DNA of 41,120 bases, taken from positions 1 to 41,120 of the forward strand of contig JAJUJI010000016.1 of assembly GCA_029265405.1 (NCBI GenBank). The letters are read 5' to 3'. The notes beneath the pieces were generated by a model. The model was not told where the DNA came from and ran no database searches. It was given only the letters and a program-made list of their open reading frames with translations. Every line of letters starts with the position of its first letter. Positions within the stretch are counted from its first letter, which is position 1. This document shows, one piece after another, positions 16,431-25,137 of the stretch. A program made the translations under genes and the position numbers. Origin of the DNA: Clostridiales bacterium (GTDB lineage Bacteria; Bacillota; Clostridia; Oscillospirales; Oscillospiraceae).

Positions 16431-16703
16431 ATGAAAAAAGCGTACTCGTCGAAACGTAGCGGAGCTTTGTCTTGCAAAAATGGCTTTACTCTCGTTGAGC
16501 TGATCGTCGTCATCGTGATACTCGGCATACTCATTGCCATTTCCATTCCGAACCTCATACCGCTTATAACTAAGGCTTCATCAATGAGCTCCAAAGTCAA
16601 CGAGCACTACCAAAAGGTGCTGAACGCCTCGGACTCCATCAACGCCTCCAGTTCAAGCGGGGCTTGGCCTTTCGGCACTTCAAGCGGCGACGCCGAGGAT
16701 TAG
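16431..16703 (+). CDS. Type IV pilin-like protein (very short)
   Basis: A 90-aa prepilin. The leader ends in KNG and is cut between Gly18 and Phe19 by a prepilin peptidase (not encoded in this window). The mature N-terminus FTLVE carries Glu5 and a hydrophobic helix of about 22 residues, the standard pilin polymerisation core. The mature protein is only 72 aa, about half the usual size, and its C-terminal part is rich in Ser, Asn and Ala (NASDSINASSSSGAW) with no cysteines or clear beta-domain. Ribosome binding site GGAGGG, spacing 7. It is the only pilin in the locus, directly after the ligase-like gene, so it may be a glycosylated major pilin or a pseudopilin. Confidence 0.88.
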   Translation: MKKAYSSKRSGALSCKNGFTLVELIVVIVILGILIAISIPNLIPLITKASSMSSKVNEHYQKVLNASDSINASSSSGAWPFGTSSGDAED

Positions 16704-16724
16704 CTTGGGCCGGGGAGGAAATGC

Positions 16725-17921
16725 ATGTCAAGCTTCAGATATAAAGCGCAGGACAGCTTGGGAAGGCTTGTCAATGGCGTTTCCTTTGCCGGAGGCGAAG
16801 GAGAGCTCCACCATAAGCTCAAGGCCGAGGGTCTGCTGCTGCTTTCATGCCGCCCTTGCTACGCGATCAGCAGCCGTTTTACGTTAAAGCCCTCTGTTTT
16901 GGCCGATTTCAACCGCCAGCTGGGCCAGCTTCTCGGTTCCGGCATATCAGTCGTGCGCTCGATAAGAATAATGCTCAGGGACGAGGCGCTCAGGCCGCGA
17001 CAGCGCGCCATTTACGAGGATCTTCTGCGGCTTATCCGGCAGGGCCGCCCAATATCCGACGCGCTGGAAGCGCAGGGCGCCTTTCCGCCCCTTATGATAA
17101 GCATGTACAGGGCGGCCGAGGCCGGGGGCAGTCTTGATAAGACCGCCTCAAGGCTTGCCGTCAAATATGAAAGAGAGCACCGGCTCAATTTAAAAGTCAA
17201 AAACGCCACAGCTTACGCAAAAGTCTTGGGCGTTTTGACTTTTTTTGTTTTGATAGTAATGTTTGCTATTGTATTGCCTCGATTTGAAATCATATTTGCC
17301 GACGCCAAGCTGCCGGCAAGCACCAGGCTTCTGCTTGCCGTGAGGGATATTTTCAAATACCACGCTCCTGTTGTTCTTCTAGGCGCTTCAGCCGCGATTT
17401 TTGCAGTGAAAGCTCTGGCGAAGCTGCGCTCGGTTTCCCTCCTGCTCGACAAAGCGAAGCTGCGTCTACCCATAATCGGCAGGCTGCTGCAAAGCATCTA
17501 TACTTCCCGCTTTGCCCGCACTCTCAGCTCGCTGTACGCCGCCGGGCTGCCCATAGTCCCCGCTCTTCAAACCGCGGTTTCGACAGTCGGGAACGAATAT
17601 ATCAAACGCCAATTCGACGCAGTAATATCCGAGGTGAGGACCGGCGGCAGCCTGAGCTCCGCCCTTGAAAGGGTCGGCGGCTTCAGCGTAAAAATGTCCG
17701 TTTCCGTCCGCATAGGCGAGGAATCCGGCACGCTGGAGCTGATGCTCAGCTCCTTGTCCGAGGTCCTGGAATACGAGGCCGAGGCTTCCTTAACCAGGCT
17801 GGTAAGCTTTCTGGAGCCTGTCATGATAGTTATTATGGCCCTGATTGTTGGCTTCATCGTCATCGCCATAATAACTCCGGTCTTCAGCGGCTATTCCGCG
17901 CTGGGCGAAGGCTACATATAG
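16725..17921 (+). CDS. pilC: Type IV pilus inner-membrane platform protein PilC/GspF
   Basis: A 398-aa polytopic platform protein on which the PilB and PilT motors act. It has the two repeated T2SSF domains (about 60-185 and 260-385), each preceding membrane segments (near 168-190, 215-235 and 365-388). Typical motifs are FNRQLGQLLGSGISV in the first repeat, FARTLSSLYAAGLPI in the second, and the GEESG element near residue 328. Start ATG 16725 with GGGAGG 7 nt upstream. The usual family length is about 400 aa. Located 21 bp after the pilin and 4 bp before the PilM-like gene. Confidence 0.93.
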   Translation: MSSFRYKAQDSLGRLVNGVSFAGGEGELHHKLKAEGLLLLSCRPCYAISSRFTLKPSVLADFNRQLGQLLGSGISVVRSIRIMLRDEALRPRQRAIYEDLLRLIRQGRPISDALEAQGAFPPLMISMYRAAEAGGSLDKTASRLAVKYEREHRLNLKVKNATAYAKVLGVLTFFVLIVMFAIVLPRFEIIFADAKLPASTRLLLAVRDIFKYHAPVVLLGASAAIFAVKALAKLRSVSLLLDKAKLRLPIIGRLLQSIYTSRFARTLSSLYAAGLPIVPALQTAVSTVGNEYIKRQFDAVISEVRTGGSLSSALERVGGFSVKMSVSVRIGEESGTLELMLSSLSEVLEYEAEASLTRLVSFLEPVMIVIMALIVGFIVIAIITPVFSGYSALGEGYI

Positions 17922-17925
17922 CGCC

Positions 17926-19461
17926 ATGACAGTATCGGTTTGCATATCAGGCGGAAAAATCACTATATTGGCCGGCAGGCAGTCGATCAACCCCGCTTTC
18001 AGCAAGATTATTTTAAAGCGGCGGGTATCCTGCGCCATTCCGGAGCATATCTTGCGCGAAGGGAAGCCCGCAAGCGCCGACGCCTTCTCCGATTTCATTG
18101 GGAAGCTATGGGCGGAACACGGGCTTCCCAAAGGTCCCGTATCCCTCGTGCTGGAAGGGAGCCAATTTGTTGTCAAGCTGTTCGACATGCCTGCGGTGAG
18201 CGCAGGCAAGACCATAGAGTACATCGCGCGCGAATTCTCGGACGTTGAACGGGCCTCCGACCCTGTCTTCAGCTATTTGCCAATTTCGACAGACCCCAGG
18301 CTGCATACAAGGAGAATTTTGGCTGCCATGGCCGAAAGAAGCTATATAAGGCTTTATATGGATATATTTAGCAATGCCGGCCTTCAGCTGATTTCGGTCA
18401 ATGCGCTGCAATGCTCCGCAGTCAGCCTGCTTTCCATGCATCCGAAAATCGCAGGGCGGACCTGCCTTATCCAGCATGTCGGGAACGGCGAGCTGACGAG
18501 CGTATTCTTCGTTGAAGGGTTGTATGCATATTACGGCCGCACAAATTTCCCTGCCAATTGCGGTCCGGTAGAGCTTGCCATGGAGCTGTCGCGCTCGGTG
18601 AGCGCCATGCTTCAATTTGCTAAGGCTCAGGGCATCGAGCGGGCGGTAACGGACGTTTTCCTGCTTGGCGTGTACGAAGGAGACTTTGCCATCTGCTGCG
18701 AAAGCATAAGACAGCTTGAGCCAGCTCTGTCAGTCGACGAGCTTTCCTGCGATCCGCTGTTTTATGACACCGACGCGATCGAGGGCCCTCCCAAGGACGG
18801 GATAAAGGCTAAAACCGAGGATCCTTTCGGAAGGTATTTTTGCGCCGCAGCCGGTTTTGAGACTTTTACCGGCAAATCCGGCTTCGTATATCAGCAAAAA
18901 AGAGATATGCGCAAGGAGAAGCTCAAAAGGCTGCTTATAAAGCGCTCGGCGCCCTTCATAGCCGCGCTAATAATTCTTCTCGGCTGGACATTAGCGCTTT
19001 ACAGGGAAAAACGGCTTTTGATAGCGGCTGTTGAAAGCTCGGAGCTGTATCTCGGAAACGAGAAGCTTAAGTCGGACGCCGCGCGGTACGATATGTACTC
19101 GGCTCTTGTTGCTGACCTTGAAGCGCGCATTTCCGCATTGCAAGCCGCAAAAGCGGCCATTGATTCGTATCCTGTAATGAGCTCCGCGGTTTTTAAAGCC
19201 TTAACCTTTGCCGCGCCGGATATCGCGGATATTACCGTGGTCAGCTACGACTCAGCCGCGGGCCGTGTCGGGTTGATATGCGTCACAAGCGACGAAGCTC
19301 TTATTCACCGCTGCGTTCAGGCTCTTAAAAGCAACAAATGCCTTATTAAGGTCAGTTATTCGGGTTATGAGCTGAATGAGGATGGAAGCTACATTGCGGA
19401 GCTGTCCTGTTATCTTGCTTCCGACTCAGGAAGGGAAAAAGAAGACGCAAGCGCTTCATAA
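17926..19461 (+). CDS. PilM-PilN fusion protein of the pilus assembly complex
   Basis: A 511-aa protein. Residues 1-320 look like an actin-like PilM domain (short beta-rich start VSVCISGGKITIL, then alternating strands and helices). Residues 342-358 form a single membrane helix after a basic stretch (RKEKLKRLLIKR). Residues 359-500 form a coiled coil and a small alpha/beta domain as in PilN. In most T4P systems these are two proteins, with cytoplasmic PilM gripping the short PilN tail; here they are one chain. No strong ribosome binding site is present before ATG 17926, but only 4 nt separate it from pilC, so coupling is likely. A PilO-like gene follows, which supports the reading. GspL-type proteins have a comparable layout and are the main alternative name. 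Confidence 0.75.
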   Translation: MTVSVCISGGKITILAGRQSINPAFSKIILKRRVSCAIPEHILREGKPASADAFSDFIGKLWAEHGLPKGPVSLVLEGSQFVVKLFDMPAVSAGKTIEYIAREFSDVERASDPVFSYLPISTDPRLHTRRILAAMAERSYIRLYMDIFSNAGLQLISVNALQCSAVSLLSMHPKIAGRTCLIQHVGNGELTSVFFVEGLYAYYGRTNFPANCGPVELAMELSRSVSAMLQFAKAQGIERAVTDVFLLGVYEGDFAICCESIRQLEPALSVDELSCDPLFYDTDAIEGPPKDGIKAKTEDPFGRYFCAAAGFETFTGKSGFVYQQKRDMRKEKLKRLLIKRSAPFIAALIILLGWTLALYREKRLLIAAVESSELYLGNEKLKSDAARYDMYSALVADLEARISALQAAKAAIDSYPVMSSAVFKALTFAAPDIADITVVSYDSAAGRVGLICVTSDEALIHRCVQALKSNKCLIKVSYSGYELNEDGSYIAELSCYLASDSGREKEDASAS

Positions 19462-19498
19462 ATTGAATAAGTCCGCCAATTCGCGGAGGATTCAAAAA

Positions 19499-20122
19499 AT
19501 GATAACCTTTGTTTTTACGGATAAAGATAAAAGGCTGCTTGCTTTGACGGCGGCGCTGCTGATATTCCTTGGCCTGTGGCGTTTTGCCATACTGCCGCTG
19601 CGCAATATGAACAGCCGGCTTCGCGCTCTTGCTAGCTCCGAAGCGCAAAAATGCGAGGAGCTTGCGGCAAAATGCGAGGCTCTCCAGGCTGCGGAATTAG
19701 AATACGAGAGGCTTCTGTCGGAATACGCGCAGGCCGCCGAATATTTTTGCCCGTTTACGGAAACTGACGAGGCTGACGCTCTTCTAACCGGCATCGCGGC
19801 GGAGTGCGGCTTGAAAATCCTTTCCTTCAGCGCGGCCATACCGGAAGCGTATGCCAGCATTCAGCCATATAAATATTCCGCAGCGGCGCTCGGTTGGGAT
19901 AGCGGCGAGCTTAAGGGTATATACGCCGCCTCAATATCAATAAAAATATCCGGGCTTGAGGAAAACATATTGCGCTATGCGGACCGGCTCGGGAGTCTGG
20001 GCTCGTTGCGGGTCGTCTCTCTGTCCCTTTTAAAGGGTAAAGCGTCGGAGGGCGGAATGATGACGGGTTCAGTCCAATGCAGGCTGGAAATAGAATTATA
20101 CATGCGTGAAAGCATAGGATAA
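19499..20122 (+). CDS. PilO-like pilus alignment protein
   Basis: A 207-aa protein with one N-terminal membrane helix (about 13-30), a coiled coil (35-75, repeated Glu/Ala/Leu) and a C-terminal ferredoxin-like alpha/beta region (about 90-200), which is the PilO/GspM plan. Identity is mostly from layout and position, directly after the PilM-PilN gene. Start ATG 19499 was chosen for GGAGGA 8 nt upstream; the frame extends back into the previous gene without a better start. It likely pairs with the PilN part to align the inner-membrane platform. Confidence 0.7.
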   Translation: MITFVFTDKDKRLLALTAALLIFLGLWRFAILPLRNMNSRLRALASSEAQKCEELAAKCEALQAAELEYERLLSEYAQAAEYFCPFTETDEADALLTGIAAECGLKILSFSAAIPEAYASIQPYKYSAAALGWDSGELKGIYAASISIKISGLEENILRYADRLGSLGSLRVVSLSLLKGKASEGGMMTGSVQCRLEIELYMRESIG

Positions 20123-20133
20123 AGGAGGCCGGC

Positions 20134-21783
20134 TTGGAAAGCGGCAGGAACATCAAAATAGGCGACGTCTTATTGGAATTGGGCTTTATAACCGCCGCAC
20201 AGCTTCAAGCGGGGCTGGAATACCAGAAGCTTAACAGGAAGCGCATAGGCGACGCCCTTGTGGAGCTGGGCTTTATAACGGAAAAGCAAAAAATAGCCGC
20301 CCTGGCAAAAAGGCTTAGCCTGGCTTCCTCGGACATTGAGGATTTAACGATAGAAAGCTCGGCGATAGCTAAAATCCCGCGCCAGACGGCGGAAAAGCAC
20401 GCCATACTTCCCGTCCGCGCCCGCGGCGGGATACTTACGGTCCTGACGGACGACCCTATGAATTTTTACGGTTTGGAAGAGGCCCGGCAAATCAGCGGCA
20501 TGCAGCTTGAAATCATCCTCACCGAAAAAGCGCCGCTGGCGTCCGCCATAAGCCGGCATTATTCGGAAATCGGGGTCCAGCTTGCGGCGGAAAAGGCAAA
20601 CATCCATGCCGGCAAGCTTGCCGAAGCCGCAGCCTCCGCGCCTGCGGACGACGAAACGCCTGTTATAAACCTTCTCAACAGCCTCGTCCTGCGAGCCTGG
20701 ACGGTAAACGCCAGCGACATACATATCGAGCCCTTTGAAGACTGCACCCAGGTCCGCATGCGGATGGACGGGACAATAGTCGACTACCTTACCCTAGACA
20801 GGAACCTGCACGGCTCCCTGATAGCCAGGATAAAGGTTTTGTCCGAGCTGGACATAGCGGAACACCGGCTTCCTCAGGACGGACACGCGAGGATACAGCT
20901 CGGCGGCGCTACGGTCAACATGCGCGTTTCCCTTATCCCTACGGTTTTCGGTGAAAAGGCTGTGCTGCGCATTTTGGACGGAAACGCCGCCGTCGACTAT
21001 TCCGGCGCCTTCGGCATGAGGCCGAATGATTATGAAAAGTTTATGAAAATCCTCCAAGCCCCAAGCGGCCTCGTTTATATTACCGGGCCTACGGGCTCCG
21101 GGAAAACCACCACCCTATATATGGCCCTGGAATACCTGTCGCGGAAGAGCCTGAATATATCCACCATCGAGGATCCTGTGGAAAAAAACATAAGAAGGGT
21201 CAACCAAATGCAGGTTAACGCATCCGCCGGCCTTACCTTTGAGGCCGGCCTTAGGGCCCTGCTCAGGCAGGATCCCGATGTAATAATGGTCGGCGAAACC
21301 CGCGATCCCGAAACCGCCTCGATTTCCGTCAGGGCCGCAATTACCGGCCATCTTGTCCTGTCAACGCTCCATACGAGCGACGCGTGCGGCTCCGTTGCGC
21401 GGCTGCTGAATATGGGGGTTGAGCCTTACCTCCTTGCCGACTCCTTGGCCGGTGTTGTAGCCCAGCGCCTGCTGCGAAAGGTCTGCCCGCACTGCTCGCT
21501 TGTTTACGCCCCCAGCGAGGAAGAAATACGCCTTTTGGGAATCGAAGCCGAAGCTATAAGAAAAGCCCGGGGCTGCCACCTGTGCAGCAATACGGGCTAC
21601 AGGGGCAGATGCGCGGTGCACGAGATACTTACAGTGGATGAAGGCGTGCGCAGGCTCATATCCGCAGCGGCTTCCGGCGAGACAATCAAAGAGCATGCGT
21701 CAAAATGCCTGGGATTGGTTACCCTTAAAGAGGCAGCGGCAAGGCTCGTTGCGGAGGGCGTGACGACAATGGAGGAATTTTGA
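20134..21783 (+). CDS. pilB: Type IV pilus extension ATPase PilB/GspE
   Basis: A 549-aa hexameric motor that drives pilin polymerisation. The N-terminal MshEN/GspE-N domain (1-150) holds two similar LGFIT repeats (16-20 and 45-49). The ATPase core has Walker A GPTGSGKT (318-325), an Asp box (TIEDPVE), Walker B PDVIMVGE (381-388) and a His box (LSTLHTSD). A zinc site is formed by C451, C454, C481 and C484, as in most PilB. Start TTG 20134 has AAAGGAGG 5 nt upstream. MshEN domains can bind c-di-GMP, which would fit the HD-GYP gene nearby; whether this copy keeps the binding residues is untested. Confidence 0.95.
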   Translation: MESGRNIKIGDVLLELGFITAAQLQAGLEYQKLNRKRIGDALVELGFITEKQKIAALAKRLSLASSDIEDLTIESSAIAKIPRQTAEKHAILPVRARGGILTVLTDDPMNFYGLEEARQISGMQLEIILTEKAPLASAISRHYSEIGVQLAAEKANIHAGKLAEAAASAPADDETPVINLLNSLVLRAWTVNASDIHIEPFEDCTQVRMRMDGTIVDYLTLDRNLHGSLIARIKVLSELDIAEHRLPQDGHARIQLGGATVNMRVSLIPTVFGEKAVLRILDGNAAVDYSGAFGMRPNDYEKFMKILQAPSGLVYITGPTGSGKTTTLYMALEYLSRKSLNISTIEDPVEKNIRRVNQMQVNASAGLTFEAGLRALLRQDPDVIMVGETRDPETASISVRAAITGHLVLSTLHTSDACGSVARLLNMGVEPYLLADSLAGVVAQRLLRKVCPHCSLVYAPSEEEIRLLGIEAEAIRKARGCHLCSNTGYRGRCAVHEILTVDEGVRRLISAAASGETIKEHASKCLGLVTLKEAAARLVAEGVTTMEEF

Positions 21784-21800
21784 AAGGCGGCGTACTGAGC

Positions 21801-22859
21801 ATGAACAATATAAAGCTTATGGAATTGATACGGATGGCGCGCCAGGCCGGGGCAAGCGACATACACCTTTCCTCCGGCTCCGAGTTCCACGCCATGTTCC
21901 GCATAGACGGAAGCCTGAGACCGGCCGGCTTGAAGCTGACGGAGAGCGAAGCTGAAGAAGCGCTTCTTTCCCTTATCGAGGGCGGTCGAAAAGCCGCGTA
22001 TTCAAGCGGGCGGGACGCCGACTTCGCCTTTGAAACGCCGGACGGCTTGCGCCAGCGCGCAAACATATACAGCCAGCTTGGCAAGCCTGCCGCCAGCATA
22101 CGCCTGATTCCGGCCTCGATTCCGGACTTCAATACGCTGGGCCTTCCGAAAGCACTTGAAACGCTGTCCGAGCTTGCCGGAGGCCTGATACTCGCAACGG
22201 GTCCTGCCGGCTCGGGAAAGTCCACGACCCTGGCGGCTATCGTCGAGCGCGTAAATTCGACCCGGCCTGCGCATATAATCACGGTGGAGGACCCCATTGA
22301 GCATATTTATCGCCCCAAGCTCTCGCTGATACACCAGCGCGAGGTCGGGCGCGACACCGAGGGCTTCGCGTCCGCCATAAGGAGCGCCCTAAGGGAGGAT
22401 CCGGACGTAATACTGGTCGGTGAAATGCGGGACACGGAAACCATTTCAGCCGTCCTTACCGCTGCCGAAACGGGCCATCTCGTCCTTTCCACCCTGCATA
22501 CGGCGCGGGCCCATCTTGCCGTCGACCGCATAGTCGACAGCTTTCCCGCCTCCTTCCACAACCAGGCCCGCTTGCAGCTTGCCGGAGTGCTGAAGGGCGT
22601 CATATGCCAGCGTCTTATCCCTGCCATTGGCGGCGGGCGCGTCGCCGCCTCCGAGATGCTGACGGGGACCGACGCGGTGATAAATATGATACGCGACAAC
22701 AGGCCCCACCAGCTGCTCTCAGTCATGCAGGCAGGCGCAAGGGAAGGCATGCATACCCTCGACGCGGATCTGGCCCGTCTGGTCCGCTCAGGCAAAATCA
22801 CCATGGAAAACGCCCTGAGATACTCCACTGACAGAAAGGAATTTGAAGAATTGCTGTAA
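21801..22859 (+). CDS. pilT: Type IV pilus retraction ATPase PilT
   Basis: A 352-aa retraction motor. It opens with the PilT N-terminal signature ASDIHLSSG (18-26). Walker A GPAGSGKST is at 134-142, then the Asp box VEDPIEH, the AIRSALREDPD block (192-202) with Walker B DVILVGEMR, and the His box LSTLHT. It lacks the PilB zinc site and MshEN domain. Start ATG 21801 is preferred (AAGGCGG upstream and family-typical N-terminus) over TTG 21780, which overlaps the pilB stop with a too-close ribosome binding site. It implies pili that retract, hence twitching, DNA uptake or surface sensing. Confidence 0.93.
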   Translation: MNNIKLMELIRMARQAGASDIHLSSGSEFHAMFRIDGSLRPAGLKLTESEAEEALLSLIEGGRKAAYSSGRDADFAFETPDGLRQRANIYSQLGKPAASIRLIPASIPDFNTLGLPKALETLSELAGGLILATGPAGSGKSTTLAAIVERVNSTRPAHIITVEDPIEHIYRPKLSLIHQREVGRDTEGFASAIRSALREDPDVILVGEMRDTETISAVLTAAETGHLVLSTLHTARAHLAVDRIVDSFPASFHNQARLQLAGVLKGVICQRLIPAIGGGRVAASEMLTGTDAVINMIRDNRPHQLLSVMQAGAREGMHTLDADLARLVRSGKITMENALRYSTDRKEFEELL

Positions 22860-22864
22860 AAACA

Positions 22865-22892
22865 CCGCGCCGAACTTCACGTTTCGGCGCGG
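22865..22892. terminator. Bidirectional terminator between pilT and the HD-GYP gene
   Basis: A perfect 10-bp stem CCGCGCCGAA (22865-22874) with TTCGGCGCGG (22883-22892). The minus strand has TGTTTTT after it, so it best ends the HD-GYP transcript; it also sits just past the pilT stop. Confidence 0.8.
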
Positions 22893-22906
22893 CAATCCTT
22901 AAACCC

Positions 22907-23929
22907 TTATTTCAATTCCCTCATCAAACGCTCAAATTCGTCCGCCACCCTGACAAATGCCTCAACGCAGGCGGGATCAAAACGCTTTCCCGAGTCGTCC
23001 TTAATGATTTTATAGCACTTTTCGGGCGGAAAAGCCTCCTTATACGCTCTCTTAGACGCCAGCGCTTCGTACACGTCCGCCAAAGCGACGATTCTTGCCG
23101 CCAGAGGTATTTGTTCGCCGGCGAGCCCGTCCGGATAGCCGGCCCCGTCCCATCTTTCATGGTGGCTTCGCGCTATCTCGTGGCCGCATGAAAAGTACTC
23201 GTTGCTCCGCCAGTCCTTGATGGTTTCTATCATTTCGCAGCCCCTAAGGGTATGCGTCTCGATAACCGCGAATTCTTCCTCCGTCAGCTTGTCCGGCTTC
23301 AGCAATATATTGTCCGTTATCGCGACCTTGCCCAAATCGTGCAGGACCGAGGCGGCTGCGATTATGTCCGTTTCCTTTTCGCCCAGCCCCATTTCCCTTG
23401 CAAGCAGCCTGCTTAGCTCCCGGACGCGCTGTATATGGTTTCCCGACTCAAGATTATGGTATTCCACGACGGTGCCCAGCAGCTCCATGAGCTGGATATT
23501 GTACTCCAGTATCCGTTTGGCCTGCTTTTCTACCGTTTCCTCAAGGCTGTTCTTGTGCTCGTAGAGCTCTATGGCGTTCCAGGCGCGCTTGCGTATGATA
23601 TTCGTGTCGAAGGGCTTGCTGAAATAATCGGTGACTCCCAAGTCGAAGCCCTGCTTTTTCGATACATTGCTGTCTTCGCCGGTAATCATTATTACCGGCA
23701 TTTTTTCAAGATACCCGGCTCTGCCCAGCTCCTTCAGCACTTCAAAGCCATTCAGCCGCGGCATTACAAGATCAAGAAGCAGCAGCGAGATCTCTCCGTC
23801 CCGCCGCTTTACAACCTCTATAGCTTCTTCCCCGTCGGATGCCTCGAGAACCTCACAGTCGTTTTGAAACACCTCGGCCAGTATAGCCCTGTTTATGTAC
23901 TGATCGTCGGCAATGAGCACACTTCGCAT
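22907..23929 (-). CDS. Response regulator with HD-GYP domain (c-di-GMP phosphodiesterase type)
   Basis: A 340-aa two-domain protein of the RpfG type. The receiver domain (1-115) has phospho-acceptor DLVMP Asp53, acidic pocket DD near 8-9 and Lys105 (SKPF). A helical linker follows. The HD-GYP domain (about 150-335) has HDLGK (H197, D198), HHERWDGAGYPDG with the GYP motif, and the ALADVYEAL Asp, a full catalytic set for c-di-GMP hydrolysis. Start: ATG 23929 (MRSVLIADDQ) with AGGA 9 nt upstream is preferred to ATG 23935. It converges on the pilus operon, with the HPt gene just upstream on the same strand, suggesting a phosphorelay that tunes c-di-GMP for piliation (inference). Confidence 0.92.
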   Translation of the reverse strand: MRSVLIADDQYINRAILAEVFQNDCEVLEASDGEEAIEVVKRRDGEISLLLLDLVMPRLNGFEVLKELGRAGYLEKMPVIMITGEDSNVSKKQGFDLGVTDYFSKPFDTNIIRKRAWNAIELYEHKNSLEETVEKQAKRILEYNIQLMELLGTVVEYHNLESGNHIQRVRELSRLLAREMGLGEKETDIIAAASVLHDLGKVAITDNILLKPDKLTEEEFAVIETHTLRGCEMIETIKDWRSNEYFSCGHEIARSHHERWDGAGYPDGLAGEQIPLAARIVALADVYEALASKRAYKEAFPPEKCYKIIKDDSGKRFDPACVEAFVRVADEFERLMRELK

Positions 23930-24009
23930 CGTCATTGTTCCTGGTATGTGAATTTTTTTGCCGCTGCAACAGAAACCCTATTCCGGCAGTCCGCCCCGGC
24001 TTAAGCGAA

Positions 24010-24384
24010 TTATTCAAGCTCTCTTATAGCCTCGACTATCCTTTCATAATCCGGCTTCAGCTCCGAGAATAAGGATTCAAAATCGGAATAATCGCCCGCT
24101 TTCCCTTGCCGGTTCATCCTGCCTGCCAACGCGAACAGACTGTTGAAGCCCAGATTGCCAGCAAGCCCCTTAAGGCTGTGCGCAGCTTCGGATGCCGCCT
24201 TGTAGTTCCTTGTCCCCATAGCGGATGAGAGCTCCGTAAACGCCGTATCTCCCGGAAACTTTTTGATCATCCTCACGAGCAGGGCTCTATTTCCCGAAAA
24301 GCGCTCCAGCACTTCGTTCAAGTCCATCCCCGCCGCCTCGGCAAACTCGTTTAAATCCATACCTCCGCCCTCATCCCTCTGCAT
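24010..24384 (-). CDS. HPt (histidine phosphotransfer) protein
   Basis: A 124-aa four-helix HPt protein with the phospho-histidine motif AHSLKGLAGNLG, His69. It has no kinase or receiver domain of its own. Start ATG 24384 is favoured, since GGAG lies 6 nt before it; ATG 24390 touches the ribosome binding site. The same-strand gene 80 bp downstream encodes a receiver-HD-GYP protein, the obvious phosphate partner. The hybrid kinase that would feed the relay is not in this window. Confidence 0.88.
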   Translation of the reverse strand: MQRDEGGGMDLNEFAEAAGMDLNEVLERFSGNRALLVRMIKKFPGDTAFTELSSAMGTRNYKAASEAAHSLKGLAGNLGFNSLFALAGRMNRQGKAGDYSDFESLFSELKPDYERIVEAIRELE

Positions 24385-24481
24385 ATGCATCTCCGTTGAA
24401 ATCCAATTGTTCGCATTATTTACACTGCGGTTTCAGCCGGAGCCGCTTTAATGCTTAACGGTTGCAGTCTTTATGTTATAT

Positions 24482-24510
24482 ATCGTAATATATGCTAAAT
24501 ACTTTATCAA
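24482..24510 (-). promoter_or_regulatory. Possible promoter of the HPt/HD-GYP genes
   Basis: Minus strand: TTGATA (24510-24505), 17-bp spacer, TACGAT (24487-24482). It lies in a 220-bp AT-rich gap. Moderate match only. Confidence 0.4.
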
Positions 24511-24604
24511 TAAATATCATTTTTTCTCGAAATTTGCTTCAACTCCCCGGCGATGCAGGCGCTGCTAGAAACATGTTGCGTCATGGTGCTTTTTTGTTCC
24601 GTCT

Positions 24605-25135
24605 CTATTTATTATTGTTAATGTTTAATATTTCTAACATTTCCTCCGCCAGCCTGCCCCGGTTTTCCTCGGTTGCCTCCAGCAAGGCGCACGGTCCGGC
24701 GCCGACAAGATCGGCCGTCCACGCGGGCAGTCCCTGCCTTACGACGGCTATAACGGGCTTTGGGCAAGCCAGGGCCCTGAGGACGGAAGCTCTGAATGCC
24801 AAGGCGTCTTTTTCAAGAAAGCCCAGCTCGTCTATTACTATAAGCTCGGCATCGGCGCTTTCCACAGCCTTGTCCACCAGCCCCGCGCAGAGCGAGTCGA
24901 AGACAGCTGTCAGTCCTTCGGGCCGGCCGCCGCCGAAACGTGCGACCGCATGGCTTTCGTCAAACAGCGGCTCTTGCCCCCAGGGAGCCGCGTATAAAAA
25001 GGCGTGGGGCTCGCCTCTTTTTTCTTTGAAAAGGGTTTTAAGGCCCGCCGCCCTCAAGCCGGAGCAGGATGCCGCCTTATCGGCGAGAGTGCTTTTTCCT
25101 GCCCCCCGTGCGCCCGTAAGGATTATGTTTTTCAT
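24605..25135 (-). CDS. THEP1-type nucleoside-triphosphatase (P-loop NTPase)
   Basis: A 176-aa small P-loop protein. Walker A GARGAGKST lies at residues 8-16 and Walker B LIVIDELGFLEK about 100 residues on, the pattern of the NTPase_1/THEP1 family, which hydrolyses NTPs slowly; its biological role is unsettled. Start ATG 25135 was chosen for GGGAG 6 nt upstream. It begins 2 nt after the stop of the SEC-C gene, so the pair is translationally coupled. THEP1 proteins bind and unfold nucleotides or nucleic acids in some reports; here no substrate can be inferred. Confidence 0.75.
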   Translation of the reverse strand: MKNIILTGARGAGKSTLADKAASCSGLRAAGLKTLFKEKRGEPHAFLYAAPWGQEPLFDESHAVARFGGGRPEGLTAVFDSLCAGLVDKAVESADAELIVIDELGFLEKDALAFRASVLRALACPKPVIAVVRQGLPAWTADLVGAGPCALLEATEENRGRLAEEMLEILNINNNK

Positions 25136-25137
25136 GC

